A DNA stretch of 64,000 nucleotides, from positions 1 through 64,000 of the IMG/VR virus record IMGVR_UViG_3300025087_000001. One strand, given 5' to 3'. This stretch comes from a virus. A program made the translations under genes and the position numbers. Shown one piece after another: positions 17,309 through 25,313 of this stretch. The notes below the pieces were generated by a model that saw only the letters and a program-made list of their open reading frames with translations, did no database searches and was not told the DNA's origin. Every line of letters begins with the position of its first letter. Position 1 is the stretch's first letter.

Positions 17309-17910
17309 GACAGAGATACGATAAAAAGCCTAGAAGAAGATTGGATCGTAAATTTGTAAAACCAACTAATTTTACGACGTTTATTGATGACAATATTGAT
17401 ATTGATAATCGAGTTATTCATATGTTTGATGAGATATCTCCTGAAACAGTTAATAACGCCATTAAGGGTATTCAAATTATGTTAGCTAAGGATAAAACTA
17501 AGCCGATTGATATTTATATAAATTCAGAGGGTGGGTGTCCTTATAGTTCTTTTGGACTATACGACTTTATTAAGTGCCAGCAAGGTACTTTAGTCAGGAC
17601 ATATAATTGCGGATGTGCTATGAGTGGTGCTTCAATTATATTTTTAGCTGGCGACGAAAGATATATGTACGAACATAGTGTTTTTATGCTACATAGTGTA
17701 AGTAGTGCGGCTGAAGGTAAGGTTTATCTTAATTTACAAGCCGAGACTGAGGAGTGTAAGTTAATCCATAAAGATTTATGCCAAATTTACGCTGATAATA
17801 CTAAAATACCATATAAAGAATGGTACAGATGGTTAAAATTTGAAGATAAATATTTTAGAGCAGCTAAGGCATTGGAATTAGGCATAGTTCATAAGATTTT
17901 AAAACCTTGA
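17305..17910 (+). CDS. clpP-like: ClpP-like serine protease
   Basis: 201 residues from ATG 17305, which overlaps the primase stop; this gives the usual ClpP length. Landmarks: IDIYINSEGGCPYSSFGLYD (handle and oxyanion loop region), catalytic Ser in GCAMSGASIIFLAG, catalytic His in FMLHSVSS, and Asp in FEDKYFRAAKALELG. All three triad residues are thus present. The basic N-terminus (RQRYDKKPRRRLDRKF) differs from host ClpP and may act as a tag or contact point. No ClpX/A is encoded in the window, so it may work with a host unfoldase or alone. Confidence 0.88.
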   Translation: MRQRYDKKPRRRLDRKFVKPTNFTTFIDDNIDIDNRVIHMFDEISPETVNNAIKGIQIMLAKDKTKPIDIYINSEGGCPYSSFGLYDFIKCQQGTLVRTYNCGCAMSGASIIFLAGDERYMYEHSVFMLHSVSSAAEGKVYLNLQAETEECKLIHKDLCQIYADNTKIPYKEWYRWLKFEDKYFRAAKALELGIVHKILKP

Positions 17911-17934
17911 CTTTTGGTTATTTTGTGGTATTAT
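17907..17934 (+). promoter_or_regulatory. Promoter TTGACT-16-TATTAT with TGTGG
   Basis: TTGACT at 17907-17912 overlaps the clpP-like stop; TGTGGTATTAT at 17924-17934. Both boxes and the extended -10 are present, making this the best full promoter in the window. It starts the accessory gene run at 17.95-21.29 kb. Confidence 0.85.
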
Positions 17935-17951
17935 CTCTTAACGGAGGTTGA

Positions 17952-18134
17952 ATGGAAAATTATATTAAAACCATCAAGGACTGTGTTGAGGTTAGGGGTA
18001 AAGAAACGGTTATAAACGCCAGTAAAATCGATAGTTTAAGGTTTTCCATAGCCATAACTAAGGTTATGTTGGCCATAGAAGAAGGTGTTTTAAGTAAAAA
18101 CGATCTAATAAGGAAGCTTTTATATGATAAGTAA
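17952..18134 (+). CDS. Small helical hypothetical protein
   Basis: 60 residues, first gene after the promoter, with CGGAGG before the ATG. Helical, mixed charge, no Cys motif. Overlaps the next gene's start by 11 nt. Function unknown. Confidence 0.7.
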   Translation: MENYIKTIKDCVEVRGKETVINASKIDSLRFSIAITKVMLAIEEGVLSKNDLIRKLLYDK

Positions 18135-18630
18135 CTTAACTCAAACAATTGAAATATGGCAAGCCCTTGTGTTGTTTCCATTTTGCCTATTTGTTGCTTA
18201 CCTAATACACCGCTTAGGCTATTTCTTAGCCGTTCTTTATGTTAACTATGAAACAATGTGGAAGAACAATAAAGAATTTAAGAAACGCAGTAAAGAAGTG
18301 GAGGAAATGAAGGCAAATGGGGATCTACCAGAGTGGGTTACCCTTCCTATATATGGTAAAGACACACATGTTTGTAAGAAAACTGGCTACTGTCCAAGCT
18401 TAGAATGCTTTATAAATATCGATTATATTAAGACAGTGCTCTATATGAGAGCTAGAAAAGCCGAATTAGCTAAACTGTTTAATGAGGGAGTGGTGGACTT
18501 GGCTTCAAAACATGGTGTAGATACTGCCATGGTAATTGCGATTGCAGAAGGTATAGATCAAATTAAGGAAAATATTGGTATTAAATATGAAGAAAAACTA
18601 AAAGAATTTAAAGGAGATAGCAATGTCTAA
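18124..18630 (+). CDS. Membrane-anchored hypothetical protein
   Basis: 168 residues. One transmembrane segment near the N-terminus (about residues 13-40, ALVLFPFCLFVAYLIH) followed by a charged cytoplasmic helix and a small region with Cys residues (VCKKTGYCPSLEC), then a helical C-terminus. Good AGGAAG-type site upstream. No family recognised. Confidence 0.72.
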   Translation: MISNLTQTIEIWQALVLFPFCLFVAYLIHRLGYFLAVLYVNYETMWKNNKEFKKRSKEVEEMKANGDLPEWVTLPIYGKDTHVCKKTGYCPSLECFINIDYIKTVLYMRARKAELAKLFNEGVVDLASKHGVDTAMVIAIAEGIDQIKENIGIKYEEKLKEFKGDSNV

Positions 18631-18802
18631 AGACAATGTGGAATTAGTAGAGGAGCATCTTTTACAACTAACGGAAATGCTGGAATCTTGTGAAATTGAG
18701 TTTGAAAACTACAGTGCTGGTAGAAATACTGTTATAGAATTAAGTAACGGAACCAAATTCGTATTTGATAGTTTAGGGATGTTGGTTAATATAAAGGAGT
18801 AG
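18623..18802 (+). CDS. Small acidic hypothetical protein, 59 residues
   Basis: AAGGAGATAGCA precedes ATG 18623; the frame runs to TAG 18802, overlapping the previous gene by 8 nt and leaving 2 nt before the next. Predicted helix then a beta hairpin (NTVIELSNGTKFVFD). The strong ribosome-binding site and perfect fit between neighbours support it. Confidence 0.7.
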   Translation: MSKDNVELVEEHLLQLTEMLESCEIEFENYSAGRNTVIELSNGTKFVFDSLGMLVNIKE

Positions 18803-18804
18803 TT

Positions 18805-19278
18805 ATGGGAGTAGATATTTGTTTATTTGCTAAAAACAATAAGAAATATGTTAGTTTAGATAGGAAATATGTACTTCAGTCTTATTGGGATCTATATAAT
18901 TCTCCCGAAATGTCCAACGAGGATGTAGACGAATTACACTCTATATATGCTAAACTAGCTGACGATATAGACAGATCTGTTAACTTTAGAGAGATTGAAA
19001 AACTAACACTGGCCAATCTAAAAAGTACCAGACATCCTAGATCAGATAGTGATTTAGGACACCTACAGTACTGTGAAGGCTGGAATCGTATAATCTTAGC
19101 CTTTGTAAATAAATATCCAGACGATGAATTCTTCGTAGTGGCCGATAATGAAAGTCCAGACTGTTATGAATATATGAAGCAATATGGCGACGGAACTCAT
19201 TATGTGTCTGGCGAATTAGACCCAGCAGAGCAATTCCAATATGATGAGATTAAGGTTGAGGATTTGATAAAGGAGTAA
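18805..19278 (+). CDS. Hypothetical protein, copy A of a tandem pair
   Basis: 157 residues with AAGGAG before the ATG. Starts MGVDICLFAKNNKKYV and ends EIKVEDLIKE; the next gene has the same start and end. The shared core includes KYPDDEFFVV. Family not recognised, cytoplasmic by composition. Confidence 0.75.
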   Translation: MGVDICLFAKNNKKYVSLDRKYVLQSYWDLYNSPEMSNEDVDELHSIYAKLADDIDRSVNFREIEKLTLANLKSTRHPRSDSDLGHLQYCEGWNRIILAFVNKYPDDEFFVVADNESPDCYEYMKQYGDGTHYVSGELDPAEQFQYDEIKVEDLIKE

Positions 19279-19280
19279 TT

Positions 19281-19751
19281 GTGGGTATAAATATCTGCTT
19301 GTTTGCTAAAAACAATAAGAAATATGTACACCTAGGTAGATACCACAGTATTAAGTATTATCAGTTCGACGCTTATATATCGTTACCTGAAAACGATAGG
19401 GATGATTTAGACGCTATTTATTATAAATTAGCTACTGGGAGCGATAGGTGTACTAAATTTAGCGACATATATAGGTTAATATCAACCAATTTAACATGTA
19501 TTAAATTTGATGACCCACCGATTGATCAAGAATATTTAAATTACTATAGGGGTTTAAACAATATAGCCTTAGCGTTTATAAATAAATATCCAGACGATGA
19601 GTTTTTTATTGTTAGTGATATTGATGATCCTAGTTATTATGGGTATTTTAAAACATGCACCAACAAAATACTCTATAAGTTAGTCTATCTTGACACGACG
19701 GAACTATTTCAATATGAAGAGATCAAGGCTGAGGATTTGATAAAGGAATAA
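19281..19751 (+). CDS. Hypothetical protein, copy B of a tandem pair
   Basis: 156 residues from GTG 19281, two bases after copy A. Shared blocks with copy A: INICLFAKNNKKYV, the AFxNKYPDDEFF block, and ELFQYEEIKAEDLIKE. The middle is strongly diverged, so the duplication is old or under selection for difference. Function unknown. Confidence 0.75.
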   Translation: MGINICLFAKNNKKYVHLGRYHSIKYYQFDAYISLPENDRDDLDAIYYKLATGSDRCTKFSDIYRLISTNLTCIKFDDPPIDQEYLNYYRGLNNIALAFINKYPDDEFFIVSDIDDPSYYGYFKTCTNKILYKLVYLDTTELFQYEEIKAEDLIKE

Positions 19752-19752
19752 T

Positions 19753-20247
19753 ATGAAACTAACAGGAGCCGAAACCAGAGAAGAACTTGAAAAATTGATT
19801 GGAAGACATTGTAGGGCTATAACGTTTTTTGATAAAATTACTAACATTGAAGGCCCTAACTTAAATGGTTATTATATTTTAGATCTAGAAAATGGTCAAA
19901 GTCTATGGATTAGTGGGGTTAGTATAGAAGTTTCAGCTTGTTGTGTCGGTGACAAATTTAAAACAAAACATGGTTTTTGTGATATTATAGATATAATGCA
20001 CAATGGCGATTGTTTTGAGTATAAGATTGAGCCTACTGAAATAATAAATACTAGTGTAGTCGATCGATGGATTATGATTGTCGATGAGGAAGATATGGTG
20101 GGTATTATAAATATAAGTAACGCATTATCACAAAATACTAAATGCTCACAACATTGCCCTCACCCTAATAAAAAAGAAGTTCACTTAATAACTAGCAAAT
20201 ATTTATATTGTCCAGATTGTAAAGCAGATTTAGGCGATATAAAATAA
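19753..20247 (+). CDS. Hypothetical protein with C-terminal zinc-binding motif
   Basis: 164 residues. The C-terminal ~30 residues hold CSQHCPHP ... YLYCPDCKADLG, consistent with a zinc ribbon. The N-terminal two thirds are beta-rich. Start ATG follows AAAGGAATA. Role unknown. Confidence 0.72.
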   Translation: MKLTGAETREELEKLIGRHCRAITFFDKITNIEGPNLNGYYILDLENGQSLWISGVSIEVSACCVGDKFKTKHGFCDIIDIMHNGDCFEYKIEPTEIINTSVVDRWIMIVDEEDMVGIINISNALSQNTKCSQHCPHPNKKEVHLITSKYLYCPDCKADLGDIK

Positions 20248-20260
20248 AAAGAGGATAAAA

Positions 20261-20425
20261 ATGATTAAGTATTTGATTTTATTGTTAATATGTTCTTGTG
20301 CTACATCAACTACAATATCTTGTAATAAGTATGTTGGAATTGAATATCACAACTGTATTAATGATGTTGAACTATTACAACATAATTTGTGGAATAATTC
20401 TACTATGGGCGGTTATTATGAGTGA
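20261..20425 (+). CDS. Small lipoprotein, 54 residues
   Basis: ATG 20261 with AGAGGATAAAA upstream. Signal sequence MIKYLILLLICSCATS has a lipobox-like LLIC or ICSC, so the mature protein would be lipidated at Cys 11 or 13. The mature part has a few Cys and Asn. The stop overlaps the next micro-gene (ATGAGTGA). A lipoprotein next to a small membrane protein is a layout also used by spanins, but both products are very short here. Confidence 0.65.
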   Translation: MIKYLILLLICSCATSTTISCNKYVGIEYHNCINDVELLQHNLWNNSTMGGYYE

Positions 20426-20495
20426 TGCTACTGTAATAACCCTATTGTTGGTAGTTTTTAGTATATGTTTAATAATAGTATGGAGGGATTCGTGA
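20418..20495 (+). CDS. Single-pass membrane micro-protein, 26 residues
   Basis: ATG 20418 to TGA 20495: MSDATVITLLLVVF, then SICLIIVWRDS, essentially one transmembrane helix. It overlaps the lipoprotein stop upstream and the GTG of the exonuclease downstream. A longer in-frame reading from 20298 exists but lacks a ribosome-binding site and overlaps the lipoprotein gene heavily. Confidence 0.5.
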   Translation: MSDATVITLLLVVFSICLIIVWRDS

Positions 20496-21061
20496 ATAAA
20501 TTTTTAGCATTTGATTGTGAAACGGGTGGAACAGATCCTAAAGTACATTCCCTATTAACTGTTTATTTTGGTGTTTATACTAAAGATTTAATATTGACAG
20601 ATTCTTTGGAATTAAGTGTTAAACCAAATGATGGCAATTATATATGCAGTGGGGAAGCACTTGGTGTAAATAAGATTAATTTATTAGAACATGATAAGGT
20701 AGCTATTGGTTATAGTAAGGGCGGTTATTTATTGAGAGAATTCTTATCTAAACATAGCAATCAAGGGTGTAGTTTGTTGATTCCGATTGGGCACAATGTA
20801 AAATTTGATATAGATTTTATTACATATCAATTACTAAAGTCTTTTAATCATTATGTATCGTATAGAACTTTAGATACAGGTACGATAGGACAATTTTTAA
20901 AACTAAGTGGTTTAATTCCAGATGATAATTTAGGGGGATTAAACGCTTTGGCTAAACATATGGGAATTGAGATAAGTGAAGAGTCACTACATAATGCCAG
21001 AGTAGATACACACTTAACGGTAGATGTGCTTAGAAAGTTTAAGGGACTAGTGAGGAGTTAA
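20492..21061 (+). CDS. DnaQ-like (DEDDh) exonuclease, second copy
   Basis: 189 residues from GTG 20492 (GGAGGG upstream). ExoI AFDCETGG, ExoII GHNVKFDIDF, ExoIII LHNARVDTHLTVDVL. Strong paralogy to the exonuclease at 3163: both have DCETGGxDPxxHSLLTxYFGVY. The conserved active site argues it is functional. It lies far from the polymerase gene, among small accessory genes, so a separate job (nucleic acid degradation or a second proofreader) is possible. Confidence 0.88.
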   Translation: MNKFLAFDCETGGTDPKVHSLLTVYFGVYTKDLILTDSLELSVKPNDGNYICSGEALGVNKINLLEHDKVAIGYSKGGYLLREFLSKHSNQGCSLLIPIGHNVKFDIDFITYQLLKSFNHYVSYRTLDTGTIGQFLKLSGLIPDDNLGGLNALAKHMGIEISEESLHNARVDTHLTVDVLRKFKGLVRS

Positions 21062-21062
21062 T

Positions 21063-21290
21063 ATGAGTGAAAAAGAAATTAAAAGATACTTAAGAAGGGT
21101 GTTGTATAGCTGTAAAAACCAAGGTCAATTGGACATTTGGTTTAATTGGGCTATTAAAATTATTAATAATCACCCAGAACTAATAAGTGGATATAATTAT
21201 AGCCGATATAGTTCTAGATTAAGCTTTAAACATCTATATGATGAATTTAAAATCTATTTAGAATCTAAGGCTTCGGATACAAACTCTTAA
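21063..21290 (+). CDS. Small hypothetical protein
   Basis: 75 residues, basic N-terminus (KEIKRYLRRVLYS), aromatic-rich. One base after the exonuclease stop (TTAATATG). Its 3' end overlaps the converging minus-strand gene by 26 nt. No family recognised. Confidence 0.68.
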   Translation: MSEKEIKRYLRRVLYSCKNQGQLDIWFNWAIKIINNHPELISGYNYSRYSSRLSFKHLYDEFKIYLESKASDTNS

Positions 21291-21828
21291 CCGCTAAGCA
21301 AGCCGTATAATAATCCGCTAATTGTTGCTGGCCCTCTGCAATTAATATTTCATCCCCTGAATTAATCTTAACCATTGCATCCAAATAGGATTCGATTTCT
21401 GGATAAGCCTTTCTTCTTAAGTCTATATAGGCTGTATTGTTTTGATTCTGTACTATTTCCAAATCCTTAGCCTCTAACTGCTGCATGAAAAGTTCTGCCT
21501 CATCAGCACGGGATTTATCCTCTATTAGACTATTTACATATTTTTTCATATTAATAACGTCTGGTTTTAAAATTCTAAAACAAGACATCCCACCATCTCT
21601 AGCTTTAATGTCTTTCCATCGATTAATTAACAATTCCTTTCTCTGAATTTCATCCAGTCTGGATTGCTCCTCTAGGATAAGTTCTTGCTTATAAAATAGG
21701 AATTCAGCTTCTAATTCCTCTTGTGTTAAGCCTAGTTCTGGGTCTAGATCGTTTCTAGTACAATACCTGTCTATTAAAAGAGGTATTAGTGGTTCTATAG
21801 TTAAGAGATTGATTTGTTCAAAAGTCAT
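21265..21828 (-). CDS. Tail-fibre-associated protein, chaperone or attachment-like
   Basis: 187 residues. Helical, with C-terminal motif RRKAYPEIESYLDAM ... followed by a helix ending AVKSLYPKP; this RRxAYPxixxxLDAmxK pattern is known from small proteins encoded next to phage tail fibres. It is the last gene of the minus-strand tail cluster, directly downstream of a fibre gene, which fits an assembly factor. Converges with a plus-strand gene, ends overlapping. Confidence 0.6.
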   Translation of the reverse strand: MTFEQINLLTIEPLIPLLIDRYCTRNDLDPELGLTQEELEAEFLFYKQELILEEQSRLDEIQRKELLINRWKDIKARDGGMSCFRILKPDVINMKKYVNSLIEDKSRADEAELFMQQLEAKDLEIVQNQNNTAYIDLRRKAYPEIESYLDAMVKINSGDEILIAEGQQQLADYYTACLAVKSLYPKP

Positions 21829-21837
21829 ATAGATTCC

Positions 21838-24747
21838 TTATTTTAATTTAGTAATAGTAATGTTTGTTCCTAATCCAGCCCCATAGTTGTAGCCAAATAA
21901 GTAATCTGCCATACCAGAAGTGCCTGTATATCCCCTCAATTCAAATGTTTTTGTAGCACTAATAGTTACATATGCTGTCCCGACTGTAACGTCTCCGGTA
22001 GTTCCCGATCCGTTTGTTTTAATCCCCGAACCTTTCTTAGTAATGACCGCATCAGTTATGTTGTATAAATATGAATGTCCAGACCCCTCTCCATTAGAAG
22101 AACTTCCGTCGGAAAATGAAGTAAACCAATCTATTCTGTAGGCACCACTGGGAATAGAAAACTGATCATTAGAAATAACAGCAATTGGGCTACCTTCTAA
22201 CGTGTCAATAGGAATAGTTACACTAGCTCCCAATGTACTAGATGCTGTAACATAATCTGTACTAAATAATGTTGCCGTCAAAATGGAAGGGGTTATTATA
22301 TTTCCGGTCAAAGGTTTGTAGTCAGGGAATTGGCGTTGTAGATGAATACTAAAAGGCAAGTCAAAAAGTGAAGCTCCCCCATTTCTAGTATAAACAGTTA
22401 CACCCGTAGTTGATAATGAGGTATACATCATCATTCTATCATCTGTGGTTGAGCTTGTTAATACAACTGATGGGGCAACGGTGAACTTTCCTGTTTTAAA
22501 AGTTATAGCCACTACTCCCGTAGAAGTTCTACTAACACTTGCAATAGCATCACTATTCTGACTAGTAATTGTAGCAGTTCCGTTGTTTGCTATATTTCCA
22601 CTAAAATCATTCTCTGGCAGTTGATTGCTATGAACTACTCCGTCTACTTCGGCTTGAGCATGAAAAGTTAAATGTGCTAAAGCTGATGATGTTCCAGATA
22701 AGTGAGGTCTTAATACATCTCCAGCTACTAACCTAACACCACTAACTGAGGGTGTACTTCTATAAGAAGCACTTGTGTAGTCATATGAAAGTCTAGTTGC
22801 CGCAGAAATTCCTACTACAGACGTTGTTAATTCAGTTGAGTTTTTACTTATACCCGCATATACACCATCAAAGTCTGCTGACATAGATACTGTACAATCT
22901 CTTAACGCTGTTATACTAAACCCTAAAGTAGAACTATTACTTATAGTACATATGGCACTTCCAACACTACTTCCAACGCTGCTAAAATAAGGTATTTTAT
23001 TATTTGTAGATCCAACACCAGCATAACCGTAATAAAAAGCACTTTGCTCTTCAATCAACTTCGTATCTTTAAAAGCACTATTAGTTACCAATATATTATC
23101 CACATATAATTCTACTGTAGTGGTAGTAACCGTATTCTGCCATCCAAATTCGATCTCAGTGCAATCATCCCAAATATAAGCTGCTTCTTTAAAAGTCTTG
23201 CCAGCTCCGTTGGCATTATAAACTGCTGGCATATTAAAATATTGAATGTGTCCTGCGTTTGTACCATCTTTTTGTTTAACACATAATCTAAAAGCATTAT
23301 CAATTGTAGTAGCACTCATTCTATTTTCAAACTGAATACCTAGATAACGTCCTCTTGAGCCTTGTGGTATAGTTTTAGTGAATCCAAAGTAATCATTCTG
23401 ACCGTTAGCACCAGGGGCGTATTCAATGACTTTGGTGGAGGATTTTAGTAAATCTGCTGCATCAGTGCTTAAAGTTAAAGCACCTGCTGTGAGTGTTCCA
23501 CCGCCATCGAAATCTGCGTGTTGACCTTGGAGATCTACTTCGGAAATTAAACTTAAATTATCACTTTTAATTAGGTGGATGGTGTCGGCGTCTTCTGTAC
23601 TAAGAGTATATGTTTCGCTAGATGAACTTAATCCGCCATTTATTAATAAATGAGTTGCATCAACGGCCATTCCTAAAATAACTATTTTATAACCCAAAAC
23701 ACTTGGTTTAGTGTGTGACCATCCGCCAGCAGTTGAACTAGCATAGACCAATTGTCCACCGGTTAAACCAGTAAATCCTTTAATATTTCCACTTACAGAA
23801 ACAATTCCAACATCACTTGCATTACCACCATAAACACAAATTCCAGCATAATCATATCTATTAGCATTGGTAATATCTAATTTATAAGCATAGCTTTGTG
23901 TTCTACCAGTATCTCCATTTGCAGTACCTTTAGAAATATAAATGGCCTCACCTACAGCAATTGTTTCACCTAAAGTAATTGAATAGCCATCATTAGATAG
24001 TAATTCAAACTTAGTTTCATCAAAAGTACCTGTGGAGGTATGTTCTGTAATACAAACATAAATATTGCGATCTACTGAATACCAAACCACATCGTCAACT
24101 GTATATTTAACGGATGGTTCCCATTTATCTAAACCGCCGCCGCCAGATCCACCGCCTTCAACTTGGAAAATATCTGCAAATTCAATATTTTGGATATTTT
24201 GACTTGCGTCTGTTTCTATAATAAAATAACCTAAAAATTGAGTTTTCTTCTCAAAATCAGGGGTTCCAGCTAAAGCCGCACTGGCTCCTTCAGATCCAAA
24301 GCTTAATACTACTTCACCAACATCGTTTAACCAAACACCACATTTTACAAATGTTGATGCGGTTTGATCATAATTTACAATATCGTCACCTACTGAAACA
24401 ACTATATTACTTGCTCCATTTGCAGTACTAGGCAATGTAATTGTGGCCCCAGTAAAAGCTGGCATAGCTTTATTAATCATTGTGGTTATTCTGTTTTTAG
24501 CTGTTTCTGGATTCACAACTGTTATGGCACCGACATGGACTACCCTATCTGCGGTAGGGTCGGTTGGGTATAATCTTAAAGGATTAGTTAGCTCAGAATT
24601 AACCGAAGTTAATAGATTATCAGCTTCTGTACTATTAGCTGGTTTTCCACCGGTAATTGCAGTTGTATATAGAGCGCTAGTTGTTAGTTGGTCTAATTGT
24701 GCTCTATGGACTAACTGTCTAAGATCTGTTTTTGTCGCTGATGCCAT
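21838..24747 (-). CDS. Tail fibre / receptor-binding protein
   Basis: 969 residues. N-terminal helical and beta region, then a glycine hinge (EGGGSGGGG, about residue 200) and a chitin-binding-like module (KWEPSVKYTVDDVVW), then many Ser/Thr/Gly-rich beta repeats. The C-terminal ~140 residues (from TPSILTATLFSTDYVTASST) resemble a C1q/TNF-like jelly-roll tip. AAAGGAAA precedes the ATG. The carbohydrate-binding-like module and jelly-roll end suggest host attachment. Fold assignments are by eye. Confidence 0.78.
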   Translation of the reverse strand: MASATKTDLRQLVHRAQLDQLTTSALYTTAITGGKPANSTEADNLLTSVNSELTNPLRLYPTDPTADRVVHVGAITVVNPETAKNRITTMINKAMPAFTGATITLPSTANGASNIVVSVGDDIVNYDQTASTFVKCGVWLNDVGEVVLSFGSEGASAALAGTPDFEKKTQFLGYFIIETDASQNIQNIEFADIFQVEGGGSGGGGLDKWEPSVKYTVDDVVWYSVDRNIYVCITEHTSTGTFDETKFELLSNDGYSITLGETIAVGEAIYISKGTANGDTGRTQSYAYKLDITNANRYDYAGICVYGGNASDVGIVSVSGNIKGFTGLTGGQLVYASSTAGGWSHTKPSVLGYKIVILGMAVDATHLLINGGLSSSSETYTLSTEDADTIHLIKSDNLSLISEVDLQGQHADFDGGGTLTAGALTLSTDAADLLKSSTKVIEYAPGANGQNDYFGFTKTIPQGSRGRYLGIQFENRMSATTIDNAFRLCVKQKDGTNAGHIQYFNMPAVYNANGAGKTFKEAAYIWDDCTEIEFGWQNTVTTTTVELYVDNILVTNSAFKDTKLIEEQSAFYYGYAGVGSTNNKIPYFSSVGSSVGSAICTISNSSTLGFSITALRDCTVSMSADFDGVYAGISKNSTELTTSVVGISAATRLSYDYTSASYRSTPSVSGVRLVAGDVLRPHLSGTSSALAHLTFHAQAEVDGVVHSNQLPENDFSGNIANNGTATITSQNSDAIASVSRTSTGVVAITFKTGKFTVAPSVVLTSSTTDDRMMMYTSLSTTGVTVYTRNGGASLFDLPFSIHLQRQFPDYKPLTGNIITPSILTATLFSTDYVTASSTLGASVTIPIDTLEGSPIAVISNDQFSIPSGAYRIDWFTSFSDGSSSNGEGSGHSYLYNITDAVITKKGSGIKTNGSGTTGDVTVGTAYVTISATKTFELRGYTGTSGMADYLFGYNYGAGLGTNITITKLK

Positions 24748-24811
24748 TGTATTTCCTTTTAAAATTCTGTATTAGTTATGTATTTTGTCTTAAATACATT
24801 TGATTTAATTT

Positions 24812-24871
24812 CTATATTATAAATATACCTATATTATAAATATACCTATATTATAAATATACCTATATTAT
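24812..24871. repeat. Tandem 17-bp repeat, 3.5 copies, with TATAAATA
   Basis: CTATATTATAAATATAC occurs three times exactly (24812-24828, 24829-24845, 24846-24862) plus a 9-bp partial copy. Each copy contains TATAAATA, the -10-like box of T4 late promoters. It lies in the 230-bp gap between divergent genes. It may be a multi-site promoter, a protein-binding array or an AT-rich melting site. Confidence 0.95.
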
Positions 24872-24876
24872 GATTG

Positions 24877-24948
24877 AAGATTATCATTATTCTGGACTAT
24901 TAGGATAATCGCCATTCTAGATTATTGACTGGTGTATAGTAATCTTTA
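24877..24948. promoter_or_regulatory. Shared intergenic element AAGATTATCATTAT ... AATCTTTAA
   Basis: AAGATTATCATTAT (24877-24890) is identical to 43656-43669, and ATAGTAATCTTTAA (24935-24948) nearly matches ATAACAATCTTTAA at 43668-43681, in the same order before a plus-strand gene. TTGACT at 24924-24929 lies between. A candidate late promoter or operator; no other feature seen in this gap. Confidence 0.4.
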
Positions 24949-24977
24949 ATCTTATAAGTTGTATTAATGGAGTGTTT

Positions 24978-25313
24978 GTGGGAAAATTTCTACGTTTAGT
25001 TTCTGGATTGCCAAGAATGGTGGATGAAAGTGGAACACCTACTATTTATGATGATTATTTAATCGTAGTTGAAAGTGGCGCTTCTGGGGCAAATGAAATT
25101 AATTTAGCCGATTGTGAGTCGGGGGATGAAATTACATTACCAAATTCAGGTACTTACGACGGTGATAATCTAGAAGTATACTTTAACGGAGATAGAGTTC
25201 AAGATGTTTTCGACTACAACTGGGTCGGAACCGGAACTAGAACTAAAATAACAATGACCTTTTCTTTAAATGTGGGGGATAAACTCCGTTTTAGGGTAGA
25301 TAGAGGCGCTTAA
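24978..25313 (+). CDS. Orphan tail-fibre-domain protein
   Basis: 111 residues from GTG 24978 (GGAG five bases upstream; GTG 24972 is less likely since it overlaps that site). The C-terminal ~65 residues (DEITLPNSGTYDGDNLEVYF ... VGDKLRFRV) have the same plan as a domain inside the large tail protein at 29606-32818 (AITLPDDS ... LDVYLNG ... IGDILDIRI). It is a stand-alone, opposite-strand gene in the tail cluster; perhaps a decoration or fibre-tip protein. Confidence 0.72.
   Translation: MGKFLRLVSGLPRMVDESGTPTIYDDYLIVVESGASGANEINLADCESGDEITLPNSGTYDGDNLEVYFNGDRVQDVFDYNWVGTGTRTKITMTFSLNVGDKLRFRVDRGA

Noticed and set aside
20298-20495. 65-residue frame extending upstream of the 26-residue membrane micro-gene
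   Set aside because: It lies almost wholly over the lipoprotein gene in another frame and has no ribosome-binding site at its first ATG; the short product from 20418 is better supported.
20261-20495. Spanin pair call
   Set aside because: Layout fits but both products are much shorter than known spanins and no lysin or holin gene was recognised nearby; noted only as a possibility.
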